DNA of 64,000 bases from JADGHX01 sp037200125 (GTDB lineage Bacteria; Pseudomonadota; Gammaproteobacteria; Steroidobacterales; Steroidobacteraceae): the NCBI GenBank assembly GCA_037200125.1, contig JBBCGS010000003.1:310001-374000 (forward strand). The letters run 5' to 3'. Position 1 is the stretch's first letter; each line of letters begins with the position of its first letter. Below the pieces are notes generated by a model. The model made no database searches and was not told where the DNA came from. It saw only the letters and a list, made by a program, of their open reading frames with translations. Positions 26,695-35,049 of the stretch are shown one piece after another. The position numbers and the translations under genes were made by a program.

Positions 26695-27479
26695 GCGAAG
26701 GAGTGGCGGTGACATCGTCAGAGGCCGGTGCCGCGACGAACAAGGGCTCCGAGGGGAGAACCGTGCTCGTCACCGGTTCGAGCCGGGGCATCGGGCGCGC
26801 TATCGCGCTGCGCCTGGCGCGCGATGGCTTCGACATCGTCGTTCATTGCCGCTCGAAGCGCGCGGAAGCGGATGCGGTCGCTGCGGAAATCGCTGCGCTG
26901 GGGCGTGCGGCGCGCGTCCTTCAGTTCGACGTCGTCGACCGCGATGTGTGCGCGGAGCTGCTGACGAAAGATATCGAGGCGTACGGCACGTACTACGGTG
27001 TCGTCTGCAACGCGGGCCTCGCATATGACACCGCCTTCCCCGCGATGACGGGTGAGCAGTGGGACAGCGTCATCCGCGGTAATCTCGATGCTTTCTACAA
27101 CGTGTTGCAGCCGCTGATCATGCCGATGGTCCGGCGGCGCGCCGGAGGAAGGATCGTCACGATGTCGTCCGTTTCCGGCCTCGTCGGCAATCGCGGGCAG
27201 GTAAACTACAGCGCCGCGAAAGCGGGCGTGATCGGTGCGACCAAAGCCCTGGCCATCGAGCTCGCGAAGCGCAATATCACCGTCAACTGCGTGGCGCCCG
27301 GCCTCATCGATACCGACATGCTGAACGAGCACGTTCCGCGGGAAGAGATCCTGAAGATGATTCCGATGCAGCGAAGCGGTACAGCCGACGAAGTCGCTGG
27401 CGCCGTCTCGTTCCTGATGTCCGACGACGCGGCGTACGTGACGCGGCAGGTCCTCGCGGTGAACGGCGGGCTCTGCTGA
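26691..27479 (+). CDS. 3-oxoacyl-ACP reductase (FabG/ApeQ-like)
   Basis: This is a 262-residue SDR ketoreductase with a roughly 24-residue polar N-terminal extension. The cofactor motif TGSSRGIG lies near 28-35, CNAG follows, and the catalytic residues are in MSSVSG and YSAAK. It reduces each beta-keto intermediate during polyene extension. The ATG overlaps the halogenase stop (ATGA), and the KS starts two bases after its own stop, the KR-KS order of the ApeQ/ApeR pair. Confidence 0.9.
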   Translation: MSEGVAVTSSEAGAATNKGSEGRTVLVTGSSRGIGRAIALRLARDGFDIVVHCRSKRAEADAVAAEIAALGRAARVLQFDVVDRDVCAELLTKDIEAYGTYYGVVCNAGLAYDTAFPAMTGEQWDSVIRGNLDAFYNVLQPLIMPMVRRRAGGRIVTMSSVSGLVGNRGQVNYSAAKAGVIGATKALAIELAKRNITVNCVAPGLIDTDMLNEHVPREEILKMIPMQRSGTADEVAGAVSFLMSDDAAYVTRQVLAVNGGLC

Positions 27480-27480
27480 C

Positions 27481-28719
27481 ATGAAACGCGTCGTCGTCAC
27501 GGGAATGGCGGGCGTCACCGCACTGGGCAACAGCTGGCCGGAGATTTTCGAGGGCTTTCGCGCGCGCCGGAACGTGACGCGCCGGATGGCCGAGTGGGAG
27601 CGGTACACGGACATGGGCACGCGCCTTGCCGCGCCCATCGAGATGTTCGAGCCTCCCGAGCACTGGACCCGAAAACAGCTTCGCGGCATGGGTCGCGTAT
27701 CGCAGTTCGCCGTGCGTGCGGCCGAGATGGCGCTCGAGCGCGCGGGGCTGTTGAACGACGCCGTGCTGAAGAGTGGTCGCGTCGGCGTCGCCTGCGGCTC
27801 GTGCGTCGGCAGCACGCCGGACATCAAGGATTTCGTCTTGATGGTGGTCAATGGCAGTTCGCCCGGGCTGAGCGCCAACTCGTACGTGAGAATGATGCCG
27901 CACACCGCGGCGGCCAACATCGGCATGTTCTTCGGGCTGAAGGGCCGCATCATTCCGACGTCGAGCGCGTGCACGTCCGGTAGCCAGGCGATTGGCTATG
28001 CGTATGAGGCGATCCGGCACGGCAAGCAGTCCGTGATGATCGCGGGCGGTGGCGAGGAGTTGTGCCCGAGCGAGGCGATGGCCTTCGATGTGCTGTACGC
28101 CACGAGCCGGCGGAATGATTCGCCCTCCGGCACGCCGCGCCCGTACGACCGCGATCGTGACGGCCTCGTCGTTGGCGAAGGCGCTGGTGTGATCATTCTC
28201 GAAGAGCTGGAGTACGCGCAGGCGCGCGGCGCGACGATTCACGCCGAAATCACCGGCTTCGCCACCAATTCGGATGGCGTGCACGCCACGCGGCCCGAGG
28301 AAGACACAATGCGCGCCGTGATGGAGATGGCGCTTGCCGACGCGGGGCTGTCGCCCTCGGCGATCGGTTACGTGAACGGCCACGGCACGGCGACCGAGCA
28401 GGGTGATATCGCTGAGTCACGTGCCACAGCTGGCGTATTCGGCTCGCGCATGCCGATCAGCACGCAGAAGAGTTACCTCGGCCACACGCTCGGTGCCTGT
28501 GGCGCGCTCGAGTGCTGGTTCAGCATCGAGATGATGAACGGCGGCTGGTTCGCGCCGACGATCAATCTCGAGAATCTCGACCCGCGCTGTGGCGAGCTCG
28601 ACTACATCGTGGGCGACGGCCGCGCAATCGACACCGAGCACGTCGTGAGCAACAACTTCGCGTTCGGCGGCGTGAACACTTCGCTGGTGTTCAGCCGCTG
28701 GAAACAGGCCGCGGCTTGA
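27481..28719 (+). CDS. 3-oxoacyl-ACP synthase, FabF type (ApeR-like)
   Basis: This is a 412-residue condensing enzyme with a complete Cys-His-His site: C164 (TSSACTSG), H301 (NGHGTAT) and H335, with K330 (QKSYLGHTLG). Its position directly after the ketoreductase matches ApeR-type KSs, which probably handle priming or early elongation, while the ApeO/ApeC pair at 37213-39242 does polyene extension. The stop overlaps the TTG of the AMP-ligase. Confidence 0.9.
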   Translation: MKRVVVTGMAGVTALGNSWPEIFEGFRARRNVTRRMAEWERYTDMGTRLAAPIEMFEPPEHWTRKQLRGMGRVSQFAVRAAEMALERAGLLNDAVLKSGRVGVACGSCVGSTPDIKDFVLMVVNGSSPGLSANSYVRMMPHTAAANIGMFFGLKGRIIPTSSACTSGSQAIGYAYEAIRHGKQSVMIAGGGEELCPSEAMAFDVLYATSRRNDSPSGTPRPYDRDRDGLVVGEGAGVIILEELEYAQARGATIHAEITGFATNSDGVHATRPEEDTMRAVMEMALADAGLSPSAIGYVNGHGTATEQGDIAESRATAGVFGSRMPISTQKSYLGHTLGACGALECWFSIEMMNGGWFAPTINLENLDPRCGELDYIVGDGRAIDTEHVVSNNFAFGGVNTSLVFSRWKQAAA

Positions 28720-30047
28720 AACTGCCGCTGCTTCGCTCTGCGAATCCGGAGCGGCCGGTGCTCTGGTCGCAGGGGCGCGTCATCACCACGCGCGAGCTCA
28801 TGCGAAAGGTGGTGGCGGTGTCGCGCGCGCTGCCCGAGGGGCGGCACCTCATCAATCTGTGCGAGCACCGGGACAGTTTCCTGATCGCCTGCTGCGCGGC
28901 TCTCGTGCGCGGCCACACCAACCTGCTGCCTCCATCGCGCGCGGATGGCGTGGTCGAAGAGATCGCCGCGCTCAATCCCGGCAGCTACCGATGCGACGAC
29001 GACTTCGTGCGCAAGGCGAGCGAGGCGGCCGCGGCGGAGCGGCCTGGTGTCGGTGCGACCTACTGTGCGTTCGAAATGCCGGGCGATCATGTCGCGGTGA
29101 AGGCCTACACGTCCGGGAGCACGGGCACGCCGCAGGCTCACACGAAGCTGTGGCGAAGCTTTTCGCGCAGTTCGGCACTGAACGCGATGCGCATGCGGGA
29201 GTGCCTCGAGCCCGTTTACGGCTCGGCCCGGGCGTGGATCGTCGCCACGGTTCCGCCGCAGCACATGTACGGCCTCGAGACGTCGGTGCTCCTCGCGCTG
29301 CTGTCGGACATGGCCGTGCACGCGGGCCGCCCGCTCTTTCCTGCGGACATCGCCGCCGCACTTGAAGAAGTGCCCGAGCCGCGCGTGCTCGTGACGACGC
29401 CTGTTCACATGCGCGCGATCGTGGCTTCCGGTCAGAAGTTTCCGCGTGTGGCGCTAGTGCTCTCCGCAACGGCTCCGCTCGATGCGGAGTTGGCGAAGCA
29501 GATCGAGTCGCAGCTCGACACCACGCTGCTGGAGATGTTCGGCTCGACGGAGACGTGCGTGATTGCCACGCGGCGCACGTCGAGCGAGCAATCCTGGCAC
29601 GTGTATCCGGAAGTAGTGCTGGAGCCCGATGCCGAAGGCGTGAACGTCAACGCGCCCTGGTTCGCCGCGCCGATGCGGCTGCAGGACGTGATCGAGCGCC
29701 AGCCCGGCAACCGCTTCGTCATTCGCGGCCGGAACGCCGACATGGTCGATGTCGCCGGCAAACGCGCGTCGCTCGCGGATCTCACGCGACGACTGCTCGC
29801 GATTCCCGGCGTGCAGGATGCGGTCGTGTTCCAGCCCGACCCGGTGGCGAGCGGCGTCGTGCGGCGGGTCGCGGCGCTGGTGGTTGCCCCGACGCTTACG
29901 CCCGAATCGATCGCCGAGCAGCTGGGGCACAGCGTCGACTCCGCCTTCATTCCGCGCCCACTGTTGAAAGTGGCGTCCCTGCCTCGTAACGAAGTCGGCA
30001 AGCTGCCGAGGGAAAAGCTGCTCGCCGCGCTGCGCGGAGAGCGCTGA
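28716..30047 (+). CDS. AMP-ligase activating the aryl starter (XanA2/ApeH-like)
   Basis: This is a 443-residue ANL-family adenylating enzyme. It has the P-loop YTSGSTGTP (131-139), FGSTE, an RNADMVDVAGKR hinge segment and the catalytic C-terminal lysine K429 (NEVGKLPREK). It should activate 3-hydroxybenzoate from the cluster chorismatase and load it onto an ACP. The TTG start overlaps the KS stop as TTGA. It is shorter than typical acyl-CoA synthetases, as usual for this group. The substrate is inferred from context. Confidence 0.83.
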   Translation: MKLPLLRSANPERPVLWSQGRVITTRELMRKVVAVSRALPEGRHLINLCEHRDSFLIACCAALVRGHTNLLPPSRADGVVEEIAALNPGSYRCDDDFVRKASEAAAAERPGVGATYCAFEMPGDHVAVKAYTSGSTGTPQAHTKLWRSFSRSSALNAMRMRECLEPVYGSARAWIVATVPPQHMYGLETSVLLALLSDMAVHAGRPLFPADIAAALEEVPEPRVLVTTPVHMRAIVASGQKFPRVALVLSATAPLDAELAKQIESQLDTTLLEMFGSTETCVIATRRTSSEQSWHVYPEVVLEPDAEGVNVNAPWFAAPMRLQDVIERQPGNRFVIRGRNADMVDVAGKRASLADLTRRLLAIPGVQDAVVFQPDPVASGVVRRVAALVVAPTLTPESIAEQLGHSVDSAFIPRPLLKVASLPRNEVGKLPREKLLAALRGER

Positions 30048-30058
30048 AGGCGCGGGTC

Positions 30059-30871
30059 ATGAGCGAGAACCCTTCGGTGCATCGTGCGGCGGCTGAAGGA
30101 TTCTCGTCGGGCGCGGAAGTTTACGTTCGCGGCCGGCCGGACTATCCGCCGCAGGCGCTCGACTGGTTGCGCAATTCACTGGGCCTGGCTGTCGGTCGTG
30201 CGGTTGTCGATCTCGGCGCGGGCACCGGCAAGTTCACTCGCGTGCTCCTGGCGACAGGGGCGAAAGTCATCGCAGTCGATCCGGTGATGCCGATGCTCGA
30301 TCGGCTGAGGCGCGACGTTCCAGAAGTCGAAGCGGTCGCGGGCGATGCCGAACACATTCCGCTCGCGGCGGGCTCGGTGGACGCGGTGGCCTGTGCGCAA
30401 AGTTTTCATTGGTTCGCGACACCCGCCGCCGTCGCGGAGATCCGTCGCGTGCTGAAACCCGGCGGAGCGCTCGGGCTCATCTGGAATCAGCGGGACGACT
30501 CCGAGCGCTGGGTCGCCGGCCTGGGGAGGATATTCGAGCGCTACCAGGGTGACGCGCCCCGCATGACGTCGGGCGAGTGGCGCAAGGTTTTTCCCGCTCA
30601 GGGCTTCGGCCCGCTCCATGAGGCTCGCTTCGCTCACGCACACATCGGCCCGCCGGAGCGCGTGATCGTCGACCGCGCCATGTCCGTGAGCTTCATGGCG
30701 GCGCTGCCCACCGCCGAGCGCGAGCGAGCCCTCGCGGAAGTGCGCGCGCTGATCGACGCCACGCCGTCGCTCGCCGGCCGCGCGGAAGTGAGCGTGCCGT
30801 ACGTTACCGTGGCGTTTCACTGCTTCGCGAGTAACATGGCTGTTGCGCGCCAACCGCATGGAGAATCGTGA
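30059..30871 (+). CDS. Class I SAM-dependent methyltransferase
   Basis: This is a 270-residue Rossmann methyltransferase with SAM motif I DLGAGTGKFT (51-60), an acidic residue at the end of strand 2 (VIAVDP), GDAEHIP and a post-motif LKPGGALGLIWNQRDD. The general type is that of trans-aconitate/ubiquinone-like methyltransferases with an N-terminal FSSGAEVYVRGRPDYP block. In the cluster it could O-methylate the aryl head or the terminal carboxyl of the polyene, but such proteins also occur as bystanders. It lies 11 bases after the ligase and just before the molybdoenzyme gene. Confidence 0.8.
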   Translation: MSENPSVHRAAAEGFSSGAEVYVRGRPDYPPQALDWLRNSLGLAVGRAVVDLGAGTGKFTRVLLATGAKVIAVDPVMPMLDRLRRDVPEVEAVAGDAEHIPLAAGSVDAVACAQSFHWFATPAAVAEIRRVLKPGGALGLIWNQRDDSERWVAGLGRIFERYQGDAPRMTSGEWRKVFPAQGFGPLHEARFAHAHIGPPERVIVDRAMSVSFMAALPTAERERALAEVRALIDATPSLAGRAEVSVPYVTVAFHCFASNMAVARQPHGES

Positions 30872-30875
30872 CGTC

Positions 30876-33086
30876 ATGTCCGCAAACCTCGTTTCGAGCG
30901 CCGGCATTGCGAATGCGAGCCGCCGCGATGTGCTGAAGGCCGGGGCCGCGCTCACTCTCGCGGTGATGGTTTCGCGCGGTGCCGCTGTTGAAGCGGCGGC
31001 GTCCGGCGCTGGCAAGGCGGCGGCCTCGCTGTTCGCGCCAAACGACTTTGTGCGCATTTCCGCGGACGACGTCGTCACCATCGTCTCCAAGCATCTCGAG
31101 ATGGGCCAGGGTATCTACACCGGCCTTTCGACGCTCGTTGCCGAAGAGCTGGATGCGAGCTGGGATCAGCTGCGGATCGAGCCCGCGCCGGCCGACGTCA
31201 CGCGCTACGCGAATCTCTTCCTGCGCGTGCAGGGCACCGGCGGCAGCACGTCGCTGGCGAACTCGTTCGACCAGATGCGCAAGGCCGGCGCCGTCGCGCG
31301 CGCGATGCTCGTGAACGCGGCCGCGCAGCGCTGGAAAGTGCCCGAAGGTGAGTTGACCGTGTCCGGCGGCCGTGTCGGCCACGCCGCGTCTGGCCGCGCG
31401 GCGCGCTTCGGCGAGCTCGTCGGTGACGCTGCGAAACTGCCCGTGCCGAAGCAGGTGCGGCTGAAGGATCCAAAGGACTTCCGCTTCATCGGCAGATCCC
31501 AGCATCGCGTGGATGCGCGCCCGAAGACCGATGGCACCGCCATTTACACGCAGGACGTGCTACTTCCCGGAATGCTCACGGCCGTGGTGGCCTATCCGGA
31601 ACGCATCGGCGCGAAGGTGGCGAGCTTCGACGCCACGAAGGCGAAAGCGGTGAAGGGCGTGGAAGCGGTGGTCGCTTTCCAGACGCCCGTGCGAAGCGGC
31701 GTGGCGGTGATCGCGCGCAATTTCCGGTCGGCACACAAGGGGCGCGATGCGCTCAGTGTGCGGTGGGACGATTCGGGTGCGTTCAAGCTCGGCAGCGGCG
31801 ATCTGTTCGATCAGTACCGTGAGCTCGCGACGAAGCCGGGCGCACGCGCCCGTTGGGACGGCGACCCGGAAGGCGCGCTGAGTCGCGCCGCGCGCCGTAT
31901 CGAAGCGACGTACGAAGTGCCGTTCCTCGCGCACGCGCCGATGGAGCCGATGAACTGCGTCGTGCAGCTGAGCCCCGGCAAGTGCGAAGTGTGGAACGGC
32001 GAGCAGCTTCAGACCGGCAGCCAGGCCGCGCTTGCGCAACTGCTCGGCATTCGCCCCGAAGACGTGCGCATAAACATGCTGCTCGCGGGTGGCAGCTTCG
32101 GGCGTCGTGGCAACTTCAGCGGCGAGTATCACGTTGAAGCCGCGGCGATCGCGAAGGTGGCGGGGCTTTCCGTGCCGCTCAAACTCGTGCGCACACGCGA
32201 GGACGACATGCGTGCTGGTTACTACCGGCCGATGTACGTTCACTCACTTGTCGCCGGTCTCGATGAGAACAATCGCATCGTCGCCTGGCGCCACCGTGTC
32301 GTCGGCCAATCGCTCGCGAAGGGAACGTCGCTCGAGATGATGATGGTGCGCAAAGGCATCGATTCTTCCTCTGTCGAAGGCGCAAGCAATCTGCCGTACG
32401 ACATTCCGAATCTTGGCGTCGAGCTGCACACGGTGGATCTGCCGGTGCCGGTGCAGTTCTGGCGATCCGTAGGTTCCAGTCATACGGCGTTTGCCACGGA
32501 GTGTTTCCTCGACGATATCGCGCGCGCCATCAAAGCCGACCCGGTGGAGCTGCGCCGGTCGCTGCTGACGAAGCATCCGCGCCATCTCGCTGTGCTCAAT
32601 GCCGTCGCGGCGCTCGCCGGGTGGGGCAAGCCGCGCGCTGAGGGGCGCTACACGGGCGTCGCTGTGCATGAAGCATTCGGAACGGTCGTCGCTCAGGTTG
32701 CGGAGGTCGCGCGCACGCGCGGTGGCCTGGAGCTCGAGAAGGTGTACTGCGCGGTCGACTGCGGTCTCGCGGTGAATCCGAACATCGTGACGATGCAACT
32801 GGAGTCCGCTATCGGTTTCGGCCTTTCGGCCGCGCTTTCGGGAGCCATCACGTTCAAGGACGGTCGCATCGAGCAGGGCAACTTTCACGACTATCCCGTC
32901 GTGCGCATGCATCAGATGCCGGATGTGGAAGTGCAGATCCTCAGCACCGGCGCGCGCCAGCCAAGCGGAATTGGTGAACCCGGTGTACCGGTGATTGCGC
33001 CCGCACTCGCGAATGCGCTCGCCACGATCGACGGTAAACCCGTCCGCACACTGCCGCTTTCCCGCAGTGGGTTGAACCTGACGTAG
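30876..33086 (+). CDS. Tat-exported IorB-type molybdopterin-binding oxidoreductase
   Basis: This is a 736-residue protein of the isoquinoline 1-oxidoreductase beta/xanthine dehydrogenase large-subunit family. The twin-arginine signal ASRRDVLKAGAALTLAV (15-31) predicts periplasmic export with cofactor bound. Mo-cofactor segments are visible (EMGQGIYTGLSTLVAEEL, GGSFGRR, GTGGSTS), and the catalytic Glu is near residue 701 in SGIGEPGVPVIAP. These enzymes normally pair with a small 2Fe-2S subunit (IorA), but none is present in the window. ATG 30876 was chosen because it follows the methyltransferase stop by four bases. A role on the pigment or its aldehydes is speculative. Confidence 0.82.
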   Translation: MSANLVSSAGIANASRRDVLKAGAALTLAVMVSRGAAVEAAASGAGKAAASLFAPNDFVRISADDVVTIVSKHLEMGQGIYTGLSTLVAEELDASWDQLRIEPAPADVTRYANLFLRVQGTGGSTSLANSFDQMRKAGAVARAMLVNAAAQRWKVPEGELTVSGGRVGHAASGRAARFGELVGDAAKLPVPKQVRLKDPKDFRFIGRSQHRVDARPKTDGTAIYTQDVLLPGMLTAVVAYPERIGAKVASFDATKAKAVKGVEAVVAFQTPVRSGVAVIARNFRSAHKGRDALSVRWDDSGAFKLGSGDLFDQYRELATKPGARARWDGDPEGALSRAARRIEATYEVPFLAHAPMEPMNCVVQLSPGKCEVWNGEQLQTGSQAALAQLLGIRPEDVRINMLLAGGSFGRRGNFSGEYHVEAAAIAKVAGLSVPLKLVRTREDDMRAGYYRPMYVHSLVAGLDENNRIVAWRHRVVGQSLAKGTSLEMMMVRKGIDSSSVEGASNLPYDIPNLGVELHTVDLPVPVQFWRSVGSSHTAFATECFLDDIARAIKADPVELRRSLLTKHPRHLAVLNAVAALAGWGKPRAEGRYTGVAVHEAFGTVVAQVAEVARTRGGLELEKVYCAVDCGLAVNPNIVTMQLESAIGFGLSAALSGAITFKDGRIEQGNFHDYPVVRMHQMPDVEVQILSTGARQPSGIGEPGVPVIAPALANALATIDGKPVRTLPLSRSGLNLT

Positions 33087-33267
33087 GTCGTCTACCGTCG
33101 CACGCTAGTGCGTGTACAGCGTTCTCTCGCAGCACCAACGCACGGAAGTTCTCCGCTGTGTACTCGGGATTTTTATCCTCGAGATTCGCGCGAATTCCTT
33201 GCTTCAGCATGGATGAAAAGCGGTACATTCCGCGCATCGGCAAGCGCGATTCTGTCACGGAGGACGA

Positions 33268-33561
33268 GTGGAAAAGAGCGGAAGCAATGCGCCGCAGCGT
33301 TCCCATCGCTTCGGCTTTGCCGAAATGCTGCGAGACGTGCTCGTTACATCCATCGAAAGAGGGCAATTCCTCAGCGCGATGGTCAGCCTCATCGTCATCA
33401 CTATCGTGGTGAAGTTGCCTGCTGATTTGATGAGCGCGCTGTTCGTGAGGTTCCTGGAGTCGCTCGACAGAGGTTGTGTTCTGGGGTACGTGGCGGCTAC
33501 CGCGCTTGCGGTCCCGTGGATTTGGCGCTGGCGCTGGAGAAATAGAACCGGAGAGAAATGA
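33268..33561 (+). CDS. Small membrane protein, unknown
   Basis: This is a 97-residue protein with two predicted membrane helices (about 34-58 with the core MVSLIVITIVVKL, and about 72-88 with the core YVAATALAVPWIW), a basic N-terminus and a very basic tail. GGAGG lies four bases before the GTG start, which favours this frame over the overlapping frame at 33209-33412. It ends one base before the next small gene starts, suggesting a two-gene unit. I do not recognise a family. Confidence 0.5.
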   Translation: MEKSGSNAPQRSHRFGFAEMLRDVLVTSIERGQFLSAMVSLIVITIVVKLPADLMSALFVRFLESLDRGCVLGYVAATALAVPWIWRWRWRNRTGEK

Positions 33562-33562
33562 G

Positions 33563-34090
33563 ATGATTTATCTGATGCAGGCGTTGATGTTCACCGCTGC
33601 CTTTCATTTCGTCTATGAATCGATAGTCGCGCCCGAAATGCGCTCGGATCTGCGTATCGAGCTGCGACGGCTGCGTGAGGAATTGCGCGCCGTTGAGGGG
33701 CGATATCCGGAGCGTGCGAATCGACGCTGCTTCAGCGATTTGGCCGCATCGCTGGAAGGATTGCTCGCGTCGCTGGACCGATTCGCCATCGTCGCCATGC
33801 TCCTGATGGAGCGCGAGTCGCGCGGTGATCCGAAAGCACGACAAGAGATGGAGCGGCGCGTCGCGTCACTCGATCAGTGCGATATTCCCGAGGTGCGTGA
33901 CATTCGTGCGCGGAGTGTGCGCATCGCCATGCGTGCCGTCGCAATCAACAACGGAGGATTGCTGCTGTACACCCTGCCGGTGGCGCTCGTTCTGGCTGCC
34001 TACTCGAGGATGAGGCAGCGGTTCCTACGCCTCGCCGTGCAGGCAATCGATTTCCACCAGCAGCTCGGATCGGCACACGTCCGCGTGTAG
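33563..34090 (+). CDS. Hypothetical protein with terminal membrane helices
   Basis: This is a 175-residue protein with a hydrophobic N-terminus (MQALMFTAAFHFVYESIV) and a second hydrophobic helix near 134-152 (LLLYTLPVALVLAAY). The charged helical centre, rich in Arg and Glu, could form a coiled coil. GGAGAG lies just upstream of the ATG. Its 3' end runs 66 bases into the convergent chorismatase gene, so either the overlap is real or the last residues are fortuitous. There is no recognised family or link to pigment chemistry. Confidence 0.5.
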   Translation: MIYLMQALMFTAAFHFVYESIVAPEMRSDLRIELRRLREELRAVEGRYPERANRRCFSDLAASLEGLLASLDRFAIVAMLLMERESRGDPKARQEMERRVASLDQCDIPEVRDIRARSVRIAMRAVAINNGGLLLYTLPVALVLAAYSRMRQRFLRLAVQAIDFHQQLGSAHVRV

Positions 34091-35029
34091 CACGATGTAC
34101 TGGGTTTGCGAGGGCACGCGTTCGCGCAGGAACGCGTGCACCTCGGGTAACAGGGACTCGTCGCGCAGATAGATTTTGAGCAGCGACCGCGGGCCAAGCT
34201 TCGTCGTGATGCCCGGCGCGGCGCCGGCGGCGCGTTGCAGGACATTGGCGAGATTCGTGAACGTTTCGTCGAGCTGCGCGCGCACATCGCCCCGATGGCG
34301 GGACGCGTGGCCGACGATGCTCGCGGTGCCGGAGATCATCACCAGCCGGTCCGACGCCAGCATCGCGCGCGAGAAGCTCGGCGGCGTCGGGCCGTATTCG
34401 CGCGGATATCGATAGGCGCTCACCTGGCGCGGATTCTCGAGCGGCAATCCGGGTGCGCGGCCCGCGAGCCAATACACTTGCACCATCGGGTCGCCGTCCC
34501 GCCGCCCGATGCACGTGGCGGCGGGGAAGCGCTCATCCCGCGTCGGATCAAGCGCGCGCAACCCTGCAGCGCGCCCGTTGCAGAAGAGCTTGTAGCGCTC
34601 GCTGTCGCCCTCGCCCTCGTTGATGCCGTCGATGTAGTTCCAGATCCGGAGCAGGTTCGGATGGCGGCTGCTCGAGACGAACCGGCTCAGCGCGGTGTAC
34701 GCAACCTGCGCCGCGCCGGCGATGCCGCCGTAGTGACGCTCATCCAGCTCGATGGCGCCGAGCATGTGATCCGCGTCGGCGGCGTAGCGCACGATCCCGT
34801 CGAAGCCGATGTTCACTGGCCCGCTCGCATGCCAGATCTCGATGAGGTCGGCGCCGATGAGCGGCTTCAGCCCCACGCGCACGATGCGCGGATCGTTATT
34901 GCGAGGCGAACGGTCGCGAAACGCCACGGCGCCCAGCACGTCTCGCGGCAGCGGAACGTCCGGGTTGAACGGCCGGTACTCGATGCGCGGCGTCGGTGCG
35001 GAACGCAGTGAGGTAGCAACGTCGGACAT
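34025..35029 (-). CDS. xanB2: Chorismatase, 3-hydroxybenzoate-forming (XanB2/Hyg5-like)
   Basis: This is a 334-residue chorismatase, related to RidA-fold enzymes and once called pteridine-dependent deoxygenase. It would convert chorismate to a hydroxybenzoate plus pyruvate. The chorismate-binding region RYAADADHMLGAIEL and the middle LASDRLVMISGTASIVGH are characteristic. Near the C-terminus, C319 and E326 (in VCRSELLVEID) are seven residues apart, the spacing I recall for the Cys/Glu pair of Hyg5-type enzymes that make 3-hydroxybenzoate. This identifies the starter as the xanthomonadin type rather than the 4-hydroxy type. The start at 35029 fits family length. It is on the minus strand with halogenase 2 upstream. 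Confidence 0.83.
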   Translation of the reverse strand: MSDVATSLRSAPTPRIEYRPFNPDVPLPRDVLGAVAFRDRSPRNNDPRIVRVGLKPLIGADLIEIWHASGPVNIGFDGIVRYAADADHMLGAIELDERHYGGIAGAAQVAYTALSRFVSSSRHPNLLRIWNYIDGINEGEGDSERYKLFCNGRAAGLRALDPTRDERFPAATCIGRRDGDPMVQVYWLAGRAPGLPLENPRQVSAYRYPREYGPTPPSFSRAMLASDRLVMISGTASIVGHASRHRGDVRAQLDETFTNLANVLQRAAGAAPGITTKLGPRSLLKIYLRDESLLPEVHAFLRERVPSQTQYIVLHADVCRSELLVEIDCLHGEA

Positions 35030-35049
35030 GCGTCTTACGCGCGCACGAA

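Noticed and set aside
33209..33412. Short open frame overlapping the first small membrane-protein gene
   Set aside because: The frame starting at 33268 has a better ribosome-binding site and a consistent membrane protein; this one ends in a Ser/Trp-rich run typical of an off-frame.
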